DNA from: Sparassis latifolia
Lineage: Eukaryota; Basidiomycota; Agaricomycetes; Polyporales; Sparassidaceae
Length of the DNA stretch: 64,000 bases
Reading direction: 5' to 3'
NCBI GenBank assembly: GCA_018466975.1
Contig: CM031560.1
Location: forward strand, 2,294,001-2,358,000
This document shows, one piece after another, positions 36,901 through 47,672 of the stretch. The notes below the pieces were generated by a model. It was not told the DNA's origin. It made no database searches and saw only the letters and a program-made list of their open reading frames with translations. How positions within the stretch are numbered: the stretch's first letter is position 1; each line of letters starts with the position of its first letter. A program made the translations under genes and the position numbers.

Positions 36901-38707
36901 GTGGACCTATAATGATCTCACGGAAGAACAGGAAGCAGAATTGCTCAAGCGCTACGAAGGCTTCCTAGATGTGGATCCTACCTATACACCATTGATTATG
37001 GCTCAGCCATTCCCCCGACGCGTGAACTTCCTCCTGCCGCTCTTTTCAGAGACGGAGGGTCTTGGGCAAGATCGGCCTGTCCTCCTGCATCCAAAGCATG
37101 TTACAGTAGAGCTGGTCTCCGGCCCAGATGTTCAGTATGCAATGCTGCTGCCGTCTGTACTTCGCTGGTTGAGCAACGCGCTGACTGTTCTTTCCATGCG
37201 ATCGGAACTGTTATTTGGGTCTGCCGTAGCCCGTGTCCCTCTGGATCTTCTCGTTGAAGCCACTACAGCACCTGTCTCTCAGGAAGCGACAAACTATCAG
37301 CGTCTCGAGACGTTAGGCGACACCGTCTTGAAGTTCATTGCGAGTATGCAGGTTTTTGCGGACCATCCTCTTTGGCATCAAGGTTATCTCTCAAGACGCA
37401 AAGATCACGTCATCTCCAACCAGAGTCTGGCGCAGGCGGCTATTTCAAAGGGCTTGTACAAGTGGATCATCCGAGACCGGTTTGCGCCTAAGACGTGGAA
37501 ACCGCGGTACTCCAATGACTCTTATGTTCCTCGTACTCCAACTAGCCCATCAATGCCGAAGGATTCCAACAAGAAGGAGCGCACACAGGAACTTTCAACT
37601 AAACTGTTGGCAGACGTAGTTGAGTCCCTCATCGGTGCATCTTATAAATCTGGCGGTTTCGACGCCGCTATCGACTGTGCCAGGCTGTTTGACCTGGATC
37701 TAAACTGGAAGACCATCCCTGTCCGCATCCAGGACATCCTGGCTCAGACGGAGGAACATATTGACCCTCCATCACAGCTTGGCATCGTCGAGCGGATGCT
37801 GAACTACCAATTCACCCGCAAGACGTTCCTCATCCAAGCACTGACGCATGGGAGCTACCATGGCGAGCTCGCGTCGATGTCCTACGAGCGCCTGGAGTTC
37901 CTGGGCGACGCCGCGCTTGACATGGTCGTGACGAACTACATCTACGACGCGCCGGGCAAGAATTACAGCCCGGGGCACATGCATCTACGCAAGGAGGCGG
38001 TCGTGAACGCCCACTTCCTCGCGTTCATCTGCATGAACACAACACTAGAGTTCGAGGGCGCGATGCCGACGTGGACGCACGAGGGCGACGTCGCCCTCGA
38101 GGCCGATCGACAGCAGATCTATCTGTACCGCTTCCTCATGCATTCGAGCCACCGCGTGCTCGAGGATCAGAGCGTCACCTTTGCACGCTTCGAGAAGAGC
38201 GGGCCCGTCATCGCGCATGCGCTGAAGCACGACAGCATATACCCGTGGGCGGCACTGACGAGCCTGCAGGCGCCCAAGTTCCTGAGCGACATGATAGAGA
38301 GTCTGCTCGGTGCTGTGTATCTTGACTCCGAGGGCAGTCTGGAGGCGGTCACGAAGGTGATGCGGACGCTCGGGATCATGGATGCCCTTGAGCGCATCGT
38401 GGAGGGCAACGTCGACGTCCTGCATCCTGTGTCGCGCCTGCAGGAGTGGGCGGACAGGCAGGATCCGCAGCAGGAGGTGGAGTACGAGATGACGAAGACG
38501 AAGTTGGAAATTACGTGCACGATCAAGGTAGGCGGGGAGGTGGTGGCGTCAGTCACAGAGCTGTGGCGCAGCAGAGTGTCGCAGCAGCAGGTCAAGTTCG
38601 CCGCCGCTGAGCTGGCGATTAAGAATCTGCATGTGCGCGATGAGATCACTGTCGATATAGACTACGACGATGACTGGGACGATCTACCTGAGGAAATGCC
38701 GTGGTGA
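33945..38707 (+). CDS. Dicer-like ribonuclease III
   Basis: Model: join(33945..34127, 34179..34382, 34441..34655, 34706..35851, 35913..36119, 36172..38707), 1496 residues, introns 50-61 nt. Dicer cuts long double-stranded RNA into small RNAs for RNA silencing. Domain order: DExD/H helicase (Walker A ALDTGAGKTH near residue 37, SWFLAPTVAL, VFDEAHH) and helicase C (STSVAEEGIDIQACGSVIRF, AQSRGRARRR); a poly-Asp linker; a Dicer dimerisation domain (RSKRSALRHVAFNAYVELHK, about 660-690); an RNase IIIa domain (RLETLGDTVLKF about 1027, LLADVVESLIGA about 1124); RNase IIIb (YERLEFLGDAALDMVV about 1222, FLSDMIESLLGAVYLD about 1357); and a C-terminal dsRNA-binding-like region. The acidic catalytic residues are present in both RNase III domains. 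I see no clear PAZ domain, as is common in fungi. The last exon is 2.5 kb. Intact. Confidence 0.95.
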
Positions 38708-38938
38708 GGGACTATTGGACTTTCCTTAGTTGTAGTCCACGCTTTCCTTCGAGAATTACATCCCTTGCTGTTTGAATTGGACAAAGCACGAGCATATTAT
38801 GCCGGTGTAATCTACATAGTACTACAACAATACTGTACCATCACACCTCTCAAGCATCATATCAGATGACGAGCGAATCCTCCAGAATTTCGTGGGTGAG
38901 CAGAGCAAAGCGTCTGCAGATGCTGAACATTGGTGCGC

Positions 38939-41400
38939 TCAGTGTTCCGTCTCCTCCCATGTCCTCCCTACGGTCTTGACCAAGTCCGCCTCTGTGATCT
39001 GCTTCCCGCTCGTGAAGTACCCAGCTGCGATCTTCGCATCTATCTCTACCCGGGAGTCCGGCGGGACCAGGTATGCTGCAACGGAATGCGTCAGTGTCAC
39101 TGTCAGAAAGAGCTTGTTGGCACCAAGGACATACCGGGTATGTCGTAACGATGGAGGATGGGTATCCCAGACTGTACGATAGCGTTGTATTTCCTGTTGA
39201 AGAATGGAGGTCAGCACGAATCCTTGTCCCGTCGTAGGGGGACCTACATGTCGCTCATGGACACCATCCTGTCAATCTTCTTGATCCCGAGCCAGTGCAG
39301 GACGTCCGGCATGAGCGCCTGGAAGCGCATGTCCTTCACGCCCGCGACGAGCTCGGTCGCCTTGAAGTACTTGTCCGCGGAGTCTCCGCCGCGCTTGCGC
39401 AAGTTGTAGACCAAGTACCTGTAAGCGGATTAGCGAAGGACGACTGCAAAAGTGAACGGAGAGGACGCACTTCGTCACTTCGCCGAGCGCGCGGCCTTCC
39501 TTGCGGAAGTACACGACAAGCCCAACGCCCCCGCGTTGAGCGCCACGGATGCACTCTTCGATCGCGTAGGTCAAGTATGGCTTGCAGGTACAGATGTCAG
39601 AACCAAATACGTCAGAACCGTTACCTGTGCGAGGAATTATCAGACATGATCTGAACGCAGAGGGACTGTCATTTACATTCATCGTGCACACGGAGTGTCA
39701 GTTCCTTGGACTCGTCGGAAAGATAGGCTGGGTTGCCAACTAATAACAAAATGTCAGTATCTACAGCCTGCGCAGTACCCGAATGCATACAGATGTAGGC
39801 TGTCAAGTTCCCGATCGGCGGGAGGAACACCTTGATGTCAGGACGGGTGATGAGTTCGGGGTACATTCCTCCCGTGTCCTCAAACAGTGCGCGACGCAGC
39901 AGACTCTCTGAACTATCACATAGCGTCAGCGAAGCATGTATATAAGAAAACAGAGAACCGCTTACATGCCAAAGCGTTCCGCCACGCCGGGCAGATACCA
40001 CACAGGCTCCACCGCAGCCTTGCTGATAACAATCTCAACACCGGGCTCCGCAGTGCTCTCCGAGCCGTCCGCGTTGAGGAGCGGACGGCTCTTGATGAGG
40101 ATCTTCCCATCTACCGCGAGGTCGCCCTTGCGCGCCGTCTCGTCGATCTCGCTCATCTTCATATGCGCGCGCGTGACAGCGATGCTCGGGCGGACGTCGA
40201 GGCCGAGCTCCTCGATCTCGTGCTTGAATACCTGCGGGACGAGGTGCCCCCACGGGTCGAAGGAGACGATCTTGGTCGGGTCGGACCACGCCGGCTGGGG
40301 CGGGATGGGTACCGCGGGCTCCGTCTTAGAGTAGTCCGGCTTGTGCGTCGGCGAGAGCGTGCCCATCGCGATGGCGAGCGCGCGGTAGATCGAGTATGAG
40401 CCCGAGTGCGCGCCGATGGCGTTGCGCTGCTTGATAGATGTCGGCAGGCGGGAGCAGATGACGGGGCCGCGCACGGAGGGGTCCCCTGCACCCCAGGTGA
40501 GCGGGTACGGCTTTATGCCGTGCTGGTCGGGATACGCTGGAACGAAACGGATGTCAGTGAGTCCTGTCCGAAGTAAGAAACATCGTGATTTTCTGAAAAC
40601 GCTGCAGAACGTCCTTCGGTGCGGGGTACATCGCCACCTTCTCTCGCTGCCCGATTTATACTCAACGACACCATTCATTGAGGATGCCTTCTATGAAATT
40701 AGCAAAGTCCAATTGAAGGCATCCTTGAGGAATTAATTCCAGCACATTGTCCAGGTTCATCATTCATCCTCGTAGCATAATGAGACCTTCAACGGTCTGA
40801 ATGGATGCCCTGAGCAAACGTCGTGGAAACGACATCTAGCACGCACTTCGGTGAACAGGCTCCTCCATCTGAGTGGGCCCTCTTACGCAACAAACCGAAT
40901 CTCCCGACCTGAAGTCAGATATTCAGCGCGTTGGCTGGGCATTGAATAGCATGATCTTAGCAGAAGCTAACGACTCCTCCCGGGAAAGTCTGATGCACAC
41001 ATATCGGTCTGAACGAGACACTCACTGCTGAGCAACACCCTGCTAGGGTAGAGCAGCTTCTCCCTGTCCTTCTCATTGATGATCTTGTCCGACGACACAG
41101 GCCCGTTCGTGAACAGCGCAGACGGCGTCTGCACGCCACTGCCGGTCTGTGAGATCGTCAGCGGCACGCTGCTGGGCGACGAGGCTTCGTGGTGGCCAGG
41201 GATCGGCGTGCCGCTCTGCTTAGGAGACGACAACGGGCTGACCACCGGGTTCGTCAGGGAGTCCAGCTACACGACGGACATCAGGCAACGTCGTGGCGCA
41301 CGGGCAGGAGACGCACCTTCGCCTGCAGGGCCTGCTGGGAGACCTGCAGGGACTGGAGCTGGGTGAGGATCTGGGTGAGGATGGCGTCCGAGACGGGCAT
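38939..41400 (-). CDS. URC1: URC1-type uracil catabolism protein (GTP cyclohydrolase II-like)
   Basis: Model: complement(join(38939..39075, 39135..39193, 39248..39418, 39471..39624, 39677..39739, 39791..39912, 39966..40536, 41026..41266, 41317..41400)), 533 residues. Urc1 belongs to the fungal URC route that uses uracil as nitrogen source and is related to GTP cyclohydrolase II (riboflavin pathway). The zinc motif C-x10-C-x-C falls at about 361-374 in CNGSDVFGSDICTC, with YFRKEGRALGEVTKYLVYN after it. Other family marks: GPVICSRLPTSIKQRNAIGA, ALFEDTGGMYPELITRPDIK and MPDVLHWLGIKKIDR. A long N-terminal leader (QSLQVSQQALQAKVDSL) is coiled and atypical. Seven introns are 50-59 nt but 40537..41025 is 489 nt. 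The junction RVLLS|TYPDQHG matches the family, so no exon seems missing. A plain riboflavin-pathway GCH2 is the alternative, but the long N-terminal half argues for URC1. Confidence 0.85.
40681..40725. repeat. Inverted repeat inside the long URC1 intron
   Basis: AGGATGCCTTC at 40681-40691 and its exact reverse complement at 40715-40725, with a 23-base spacer. It sits in the 489-nt intron, which is nine times the usual length, so it may mark an inserted element. Confidence 0.55.
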
Positions 41401-41784
41401 GGTGGTGCTCGGTGAACTTGTGTGTGGCTGTTATCGCCGGCTCGAAGAGTGCGACTCGATACGATGCGATACGAGAGCGGGAACGTTGGTGAAGCAGGAC
41501 GATAACACATACCAGAGACAACACCAGGCCTCCTCATCACTTGACTGCACGAGCCGGACGATCCGACGAGGATCCGACCGTGGAATGCAGTTGCGGCGGT
41601 GCTTCAGCAGAGGGAGAGTACGACCCGATAACAATAGATGTGCCACAAGTGCACAATAAATAAATAATCTAAGGAGGGGACGTAGTTGATACATTGGTTA
41701 CAACGAGCGACAGAACACACGCTACATGTACGTAGGAAAATGTATGTCTAACCCATCTATCACAACAGAGCTCAAGTGCTCCGC
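41401..41784. other. Short intergenic region upstream of URC1
   Basis: About 380 bases between two minus-strand genes. It must contain the URC1 promoter and the 3' end of the upstream gene's transcript. No motif I can name. Confidence 0.4.
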
Positions 41785-43250
41785 TCAAGAACGAAGATGT
41801 GCCATGGGAGGTGCGCGCAGCGCAGACGTCCTTATCGGAGTAGCAGGCTCGGCACTCCATTCATCAAAACTTTGCGCATCCCATCCGGACGGAATATCTC
41901 GCGGGACGTCGTGCCTACTCGCCCGGAGTTGCAAAGGCGGAGGCGGGGCCTTCCTGACGTGTGCCTTGCTGGGGATCGCCCCTGGCGTAGGAGCCTCAGC
42001 AGTACGGGCGAAGAAATTCTGGGTCGTCTTCTCGACCTGCTTGCTCAGCTTGGCTCCCAGGGATGAACGCGACGCCCTCCGCCCTTGGGCATCGGGCGGA
42101 GCAGAGCGAGGCGGTCTAACGTCGTCCGAAGGAGCATGGATCTCCGGGTAGCGTGCTGGAAAGACGTAGTCCACAGGCTCAACCGGTGGTACCTCGAGGA
42201 ACCGCCCGCAGCACCACGAATATGGTGGGAAGGGCGTGCACTCTGACTCCGGAGGCCGAGAATGAGGAGAGACGGGGACCATGTCAACCTCTGGCCAGAC
42301 AGGGGGCGCGCACGCGTCGGTGGCTCCAGCGGCCGCGTAGACTTGCGGGCGCACCTCCTGGGGCAGTCGTTCGGGTTCCTCCTCCTCTTCTTCGTCGGCG
42401 TCCATGGGCACAACCTGGAAGTATCTTCTGCTTGCGTAACTATGCGACTGCGCGGGTCGCGGACGTCGAGTGGAGCGAGCGGAAGAAGGCGCCGCGTCCA
42501 CCTCAGGGGAACGGGGTGACGCGTGAGCTGCAGAACGGGGTGACGCGTGCGATGTTGAACGAGGCGACGTGAGTGTAGCGGAACGAGGTGAAAGGTACGC
42601 AGCCGAACGAGGCGATAGGTATGCAGCCGAACGCGGAGACGCGTAGGCAGCAGACCGTGGCGACGAATGCGAATCAGAGCGTGGCGGCGACGGATAATCT
42701 GTAGAACGAGGAGACACATACGCTGCAGAGCGAGGAGACGCATAAAACGCAGCAGGGGTACCACCAGGGACCGCATAGATGGGTGGACTCACTAACCCCC
42801 AAGGTGGCCGCATGGGGCATCCACTTCCTGGTACGGATGGAGGGGCACGTAGTGGAGAGGGTGGTAATCCAGGTATCCTCCACTACGCGGTGCGCTAGGA
42901 TACGGGTACGGCCGCAGAGGAACATAACGGGGCGACATGCCCTGCTCCGCCATTCGAGGCGTGTACGCGTACGCAGCGCTCCCTGGGTCCGCGTAAATCT
43001 GCCGGGGTGCCTTCCTTTCGGGCGGCGGGCTGGGCAGCGCGTCCTCTCCCGGCGGGGGTACCTTGGGAAGAGGCTTGAGGTCTCTGTAGGTGCGCAATTG
43101 GTGTTCGACGCGACGAGTGGCCGAGTTGTGTGGGTCGTGGAACGCACACTCAACACACCAGTATTCCGTCATAGGAACCAGGAGACTGTCGCAGGTGGAA
43201 CACTGCATGGATCCAATGGGCGGCGTCGATGGCTGCCGCCTGAATCTCAT
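41785..43250 (-). CDS. Unknown zinc-ribbon protein with SPRSAAY tandem repeats
   Basis: Model: complement(join(41785..42722, 42797..43250)), 463 residues. Near the N-terminus two CxxC pairs (MQCSTCDSLL and EYWCVECAF) suggest a small zinc ribbon. A Pro/Tyr-rich stretch follows (SPRYVPLRPYPYPSAP), then about nine units of the form SPRSAAYx, an acidic patch (DADEEEEEEPERL) and a basic C-terminal part (RRASRSSLGAKLSKQVEKTT). The intron 42723..42796 (GTTAGT...TGCAG, 74 nt) is needed to join two overlapping frames. Its acceptor lies inside the first repeat unit. The ATG at 43250 is chosen because the frame continues upstream only with non-ATG codons. Disordered, function unknown. Confidence 0.6.
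42515..42745 (-). repeat. Degenerate 24-bp tandem repeats coding SPRSAAY units
   Basis: Several near-24-base units read on the minus strand as variants of Y-x-SPRS-A-A. The protein repeat is clear while the DNA units differ in synonymous positions. The rightmost unit overlaps the proposed splice acceptor at 42723. Confidence 0.7.
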
Positions 43251-43747
43251 TGAGGACGATCGCGAAGTTGGGACGGGGAGAGGTCGAGGAGCAACCAAAA
43301 CAGCGATGTGGTGGGTCTAAGCAGAGAGCAAGACGCTTATTAAACGCAAACGCGATCGCTTTGTTCTGCCGATTACGTTTGAAAGCGATAGACGGATAAA
43401 GGACGGTGGGGGGTTGAGAACGTGGCGTGTTGAACAAAGATGAAATGAGATCGAAATGCAAGATATATCGAGTGGCGGAGGCATTCATTTAAAACGAGTG
43501 GCTGTGGTCACAAAACGTGCTGCTGTGGCTGAACTATGCGAAGACAGGACCTTCACGACACCTGTTAAAATAAATCTTACTGGGGGTGGACAGGCAGTAT
43601 TGGGAAGTTTGTCGTCAATACTCCTTCCTCATCCCAAGTGGCATTCGACAGTATGATAGCGTCCCATACGGCTGTGCTTCTGCTCACCCTTCCGCAGGCG
43701 ATGTTCTGTATTTTACCGACGCGTAGATCTGGCTGACCATGGCAAAG
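43251..43747. other. Interval between tandem minus-strand genes, no gene seen
   Basis: About 500 bases, partly A/T-rich. A plus-strand frame at 43456-43656 lacks support. Confidence 0.4.
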
Positions 43748-44102
43748 TCAGTGCCAGAGCAGGGTGGGGAAATACTGGACGAGAACCCATATTTCACCCC
43801 CTTGCACTGGCACTGAAGGGTCAGTGAGTTCGACCGCGATCGCAGACGTCAACATCACCAGAGAAGCTGTGGCATAAAACATCCCATCGACCGTTATTCT
43901 GCAGCACAGAATGGAAACCACGGGTGGGCGAGAATGCCACGACGCTGGGCGAGTATACATTAGAGAGTTTCGAGGACCCACCGCTTTCCCACCCGGAAAG
44001 GTACCATCGTACAGCCAATCTCGAATGATCTGCTTCGAGATCACTCAGTGAGCGAAGAAGGTCCATTTCGCGCAAACGATCCTGCCAATCCTTCCAAGAC
44101 AT
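43748..44102 (-). CDS. Small unknown protein, two exons
   Basis: Model: complement(join(43748..43806, 43859..44102)), 100 residues. The intron 43807..43858 (GTGATG...GCCAG, 52 nt) contains a CTGAC branch-like motif and restores phase. It joins LCHSFS to VQGGEIWVLVQYFPTLLWH, ending at a TGA. The N-terminus MSWKDWQDRLREMDLLRSLSD is an amphipathic helix. No membrane segment, no family. Without the intron the frame would end at 43821 with a less protein-like tail. It is transcribed away from the K+ channel gene. Confidence 0.5.
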
Positions 44103-44370
44103 CTTGCAACGGTGCTCGCCGTGAGCGACGACGGCCGACGGTATGATGATGGTCGATGACGAAGGACACTGGGTCCGGTTACATAGGCGCCGTCCGTCAG
44201 CACGGTCATCCCCGCCGACAGATACCGCAGTACTACATTTACTCTACCAGCTCACTCGCATGCCCGCACGAAATAGCTAGCACCCACCGTCCAAGACCCT
44301 CTGCTCGGTATCTCGAACCGCGTCTCTAGAACACTGCACCTCTCGTGGCGGACAGTGCATCTGCTCCTGA
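44103..44370. promoter_or_regulatory. Divergent promoter of the small gene and the K+ channel
   Basis: 268 bases between two ATGs in opposite directions. It is short enough that both genes probably share control elements. No defined site recognised. Confidence 0.4.
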
Positions 44371-45979
44371 ATGTCTCAGTCCATCCCGCTCACGCGCATC
44401 GGCACACCTCGAGTCAGCTCACCACACCTCAGCACCCCCCCCTCTGGTGCGCGATATGTCCGGGTCAACGAGGGCGCGACGGAGTCGCCTGACCGGGAGG
44501 TGTTCCCGGAGTCGTTCGATGACATGAACGACTTGGAACAACAGCACCAGTCCGCGTGGAAGCGCAGTATCTACATGCTGCTCGAGCAGCCGACGAGCTC
44601 GCAGGCGGCGTTCCTCGTGCTCATCGTCACCACCTCGCTGATTGTTATATCGGCTGTGGTCACTGTGCTCGAAACCATCCCGTCGTTCCATTCTATCAAT
44701 CCGAGCGTGTGGTTCGGCCTCGAGACGGCGCTGGTGGCGCTCTTCACGGTGGAGTACGTCGCGCGATGTCTGGCGCACTCTGGCTCCTGGAGGAAGTTTC
44801 TGAAGTGGTTCGGATGTACGTCACCATTCTCGTTTATCGTTGGAACAGACATGTATCTCCCGTCTCAGCGTTCTTCGGGATCATCGACCTGCTTGGTATA
44901 CTTCCATATTACATCGAGGTAGCAATGGGCCAAGACACGGTACATCCTGCAGCATTCTTCGGTGCCTGCCGCTGAGAATCTCACTAGTTCTAGTCAACGT
45001 TCTTCAGGTTCACCATCCTGCGTACATTCCGCCTGCTGCGCGTCTTCAGGCCGTTCCGCTATAATAACACTATACTCTTGCAAGTGCTCTCCGCTCGCAT
45101 GTCCTCATCACAACTGGCGCTGACGGGCTCGTCAGAACTATAGAAGTCATGTATCTATCGTTCCGAAGATCGCAGCACGCCCTGCTCGCGCTGCTCTTCT
45201 TCGTATTAATGGTCCTCGTCGTCTTCAGCACACTACTGTATGTATGGTCTGCTATTGGCATATCTGTGCTTTCTGATGTGCTCGGTCCTCGGTCGCAGGT
45301 ATTTCGTTGAAAGAGGTACGTGGGATGAGAACATGGGCATGTTCGTTAACTCGGACGGCGACCCAAGTCAATTCTCGGTACGTCCCAAGAAAACCCGTTC
45401 AAAAATGACCGTGATATCTGACGCGTCCACAGTCCATACCGGCAGCAGCATGGTGCGTAATCACTTCCTCTTATCCACAAGGGACCTCAATGAACACCCG
45501 GCGCCTAGGTTCGTGTTAGAAAGTAAGTCGCGACGGTCACATGCCTCACAACTCGCAGTACACTCACGTTCCACCGTGCCACCCAGCCATCACGACTGTC
45601 GGATTCGGCGAGATCACCCCGCGCTCCTTCCTCGGGCGCCTCATCACCATCCCGCTCCTCATCTTCGGCCTCCTCCTCATCGCGCTCCCTACCTTCGTCC
45701 TCGGCCGCGAATTCAGCATGGTCTGGGAGGCGATGCATCAGAACCAGGTGCATCCCATCTCCGCCCTTCTTCTTCCGCATACAGGCTGACGTTACGCCGC
45801 AGACCGCCCGGACGGAGGTCTTCGACGCTGGGCTCGACCAGCTCCCGTCGCCCGAGCTTCCCCGCACGCGCTCAATCCAAGACATCCGCGCGGAGGCCGC
45901 GAGCGGCTTGTGGCGCCACTCGAACGAGACGAGCCTCCGGCTGCCCCCGCCGGCGTGGGCATGGGCGCGGCGGAGCTGA
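44371..45979 (+). CDS. Voltage-gated potassium channel, six-helix
   Basis: Model: join(44371..44815, 44869..44939, 44994..45079, 45136..45237, 45299..45377, 45433..45452, 45509..45522, 45587..45747, 45785..45979), 390 residues. Order: disordered N-terminus; S1 (FLVLIVTTSLIVISAVVTVL); S2 ending FTVEYVARCLAH; S3 (FFGIIDLLGILPYYIEV); S4 voltage sensor with Arg near 177, 182, 185, 188, 191 and 194 (RFTILRTFRLLRVFRPFR); S5; pore loop; and selectivity filter TTVGFGE at about 275-281; then S6 (PLLIFGLLLIALPTFVLG). It should pass K+ across a membrane on depolarisation. The filter is GFG rather than GYG. Exons of 20 and 14 nt encode part of the pore. Intron 45080..45135 has a GC donor (GCAAGT). The end is unsure: with one more C in the CCCCC at 45944-45948 the frame would run to 46128 and add a coiled tail (AELSAQIAELRAALEMQ). 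Confidence 0.88.
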
Positions 45980-46468
45980 GCGCGCAGATTGCGGAGTTGC
46001 GGGCGGCGCTGGAGATGCAAGGGCTCCTGCTCCGGCGCGTTGTCGACGCGGTCGAGGGCCGGCGCAAGGTCAGGGTGCCGCGCGCACAGCACAACGAGGA
46101 CGCGGCACGGAGCGAGGACGAGAGCTGACACGCTCGCGGTGTTCGTATATCTTATTGGGTTTTATGTGCCTGTTGCATGTAACTGTAATAGACTCATTTG
46201 CAAGCTGCCTTACAGTGAAGCACTTTGCGTTGCGAGACACGGATCAACATTCAGCGTGAGAGGCCAATCTGAGTTCGTCAGATCTACGCTCTACTCCCGC
46301 TAACTTAGATCGACACAGATCAGTTACGGCCGTATACAAGAGGACAAAGTCGTGAAGTTCTGTTACATCGCTTGCACGTCGAAGTAAGCGTCACCAATCG
46401 TACAGATTCGTGGCTTAAAACTCATTGGTGTTACGCATCGAACAAATTTTCAGGAAACCGCGTACCTT
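45980..46468. other. K+ channel 3' flank, with out-of-frame coiled-coil tail to 46128
   Basis: The plus-strand frame open to the stop at 46126-46128 encodes a heptad-like helix and an acidic/Arg-rich end. It probably belongs to the channel if a base is missing at 45944-45948. Beyond 46128 nothing is seen. Confidence 0.45.
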
Positions 46469-46471
46469 ATT

Positions 46472-47228
46472 ATGCATTCTGCGTCAATCAAACTTCCCCC
46501 AGAGTTATGCGATGTTGTTCTCAACCACCTGTGGACGTCCAGCTTCACAGCGAGACAGAGTGCCTACTATTGGAAGGCCTCTCAAGGAGTCCCCAGATAT
46601 TTGTCGTTAATGTCTGTGATCTCTCGCCTCTTGTCATCCACGCAACAGAAGGTTGGATGCATTGCGAACTGCCTCAGACTTTGTTACAGCTCACCAGTGT
46701 CGAACATCTGCTCGTGTCGGACTGACACGCATACACGATGTTGCGGAACACGTAGAAGAACCTTCACACTTTCTTCCCTACTTCGCTCAAGGCTCTCCCT
46801 GTCTGCATTCATGCTTCTTTAGACCATGTTATCTCATGCAACTGCTGTGTATGTCCCATAATATGGGCCCTATTGGCAAGGACGGCTTGCGCATATTACT
46901 AGCATTCCTGCCGAGCTCGCTCCGTTCGTGGATATCCTCGGAGGCCAGAAGGTTCACATTGACAAGCTTTGAACCCTTGCAGGACGCATCTACTTGGTGC
47001 ATGAGCAACTGGATCAGTTTCCTGATGCCCATCGCTGTCAGAATCATGCTAGACACTATGGGTACAGGGAGCCAAGTAGGATTGACCTTCGTGGATTACA
47101 AAATTGGGAGCGGTCCTAGTCCTGGGCAGTCTGTCCTGGTCCTAGTGGCGAAGAGACAACCTGGAAGCAGGAGTATTGCTTTTCTAATCATCAGAATGAA
47201 GAGGAGTGAAGTGTTGTCGTCTACATAG
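46472..47228 (+). pseudogene. Possible decayed F-box-like gene
   Basis: An ATG at 46472 begins MHSASIKLPPELCDVVLNHL, close to the opening of basidiomycete F-box proteins. After about 60 codons the protein-like reading moves between frames. Another stretch near 46890-46975 reads SIPAELAPFVDILGGQKVHI, meets an in-frame TGA, and resumes with GRIYLVHEQLDQFPDAHRC. No single set of introns repairs it. I read it as a relic, but an unusual intron-rich gene cannot be excluded. Confidence 0.3.
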
Positions 47229-47672
47229 TTCCGCGTGGCTAGTGCTGGCCGCCCGCTCCTGCGTGGCGCATACTGCAAGTTCACGTCGTCTAGTTCGTCT
47301 TACTCTTTAATTTGCTTCAATCGCCTGAACCTCAGGACCTCTTGTTCTTCTTGTACATATTTCTTGCATTGTCATCGATCTGAATCGAATTCTGAACCAA
47401 ACTACGAAACGTCAACGTACGATTAACGTGCAGGCGCACGGCAATATTCACAAAGGACACCAGGCCACTTGAATGGGTCGCAGTATGGCAGTAAACTCAA
47501 CGGAACTGAATGTCAAAGCAAGAACAACTTTTATACACAAGGGGCCAAAGCATAGCGATCGACTGCGTGCGCGGATCAGCTACAATGTTAACATCGACGT
47601 AGTCGGACAATATCCATCTCCCTTCCACCAAGAGGGGGTGTTGATGTGTTGTATCCTCTCAAGGCGCCGCTT

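Noticed and set aside
42515..42745. Regular repeat that could suggest a CRISPR-like array
   Set aside because: Units are contiguous and coding, with no unique spacers, and the genome is eukaryotic.
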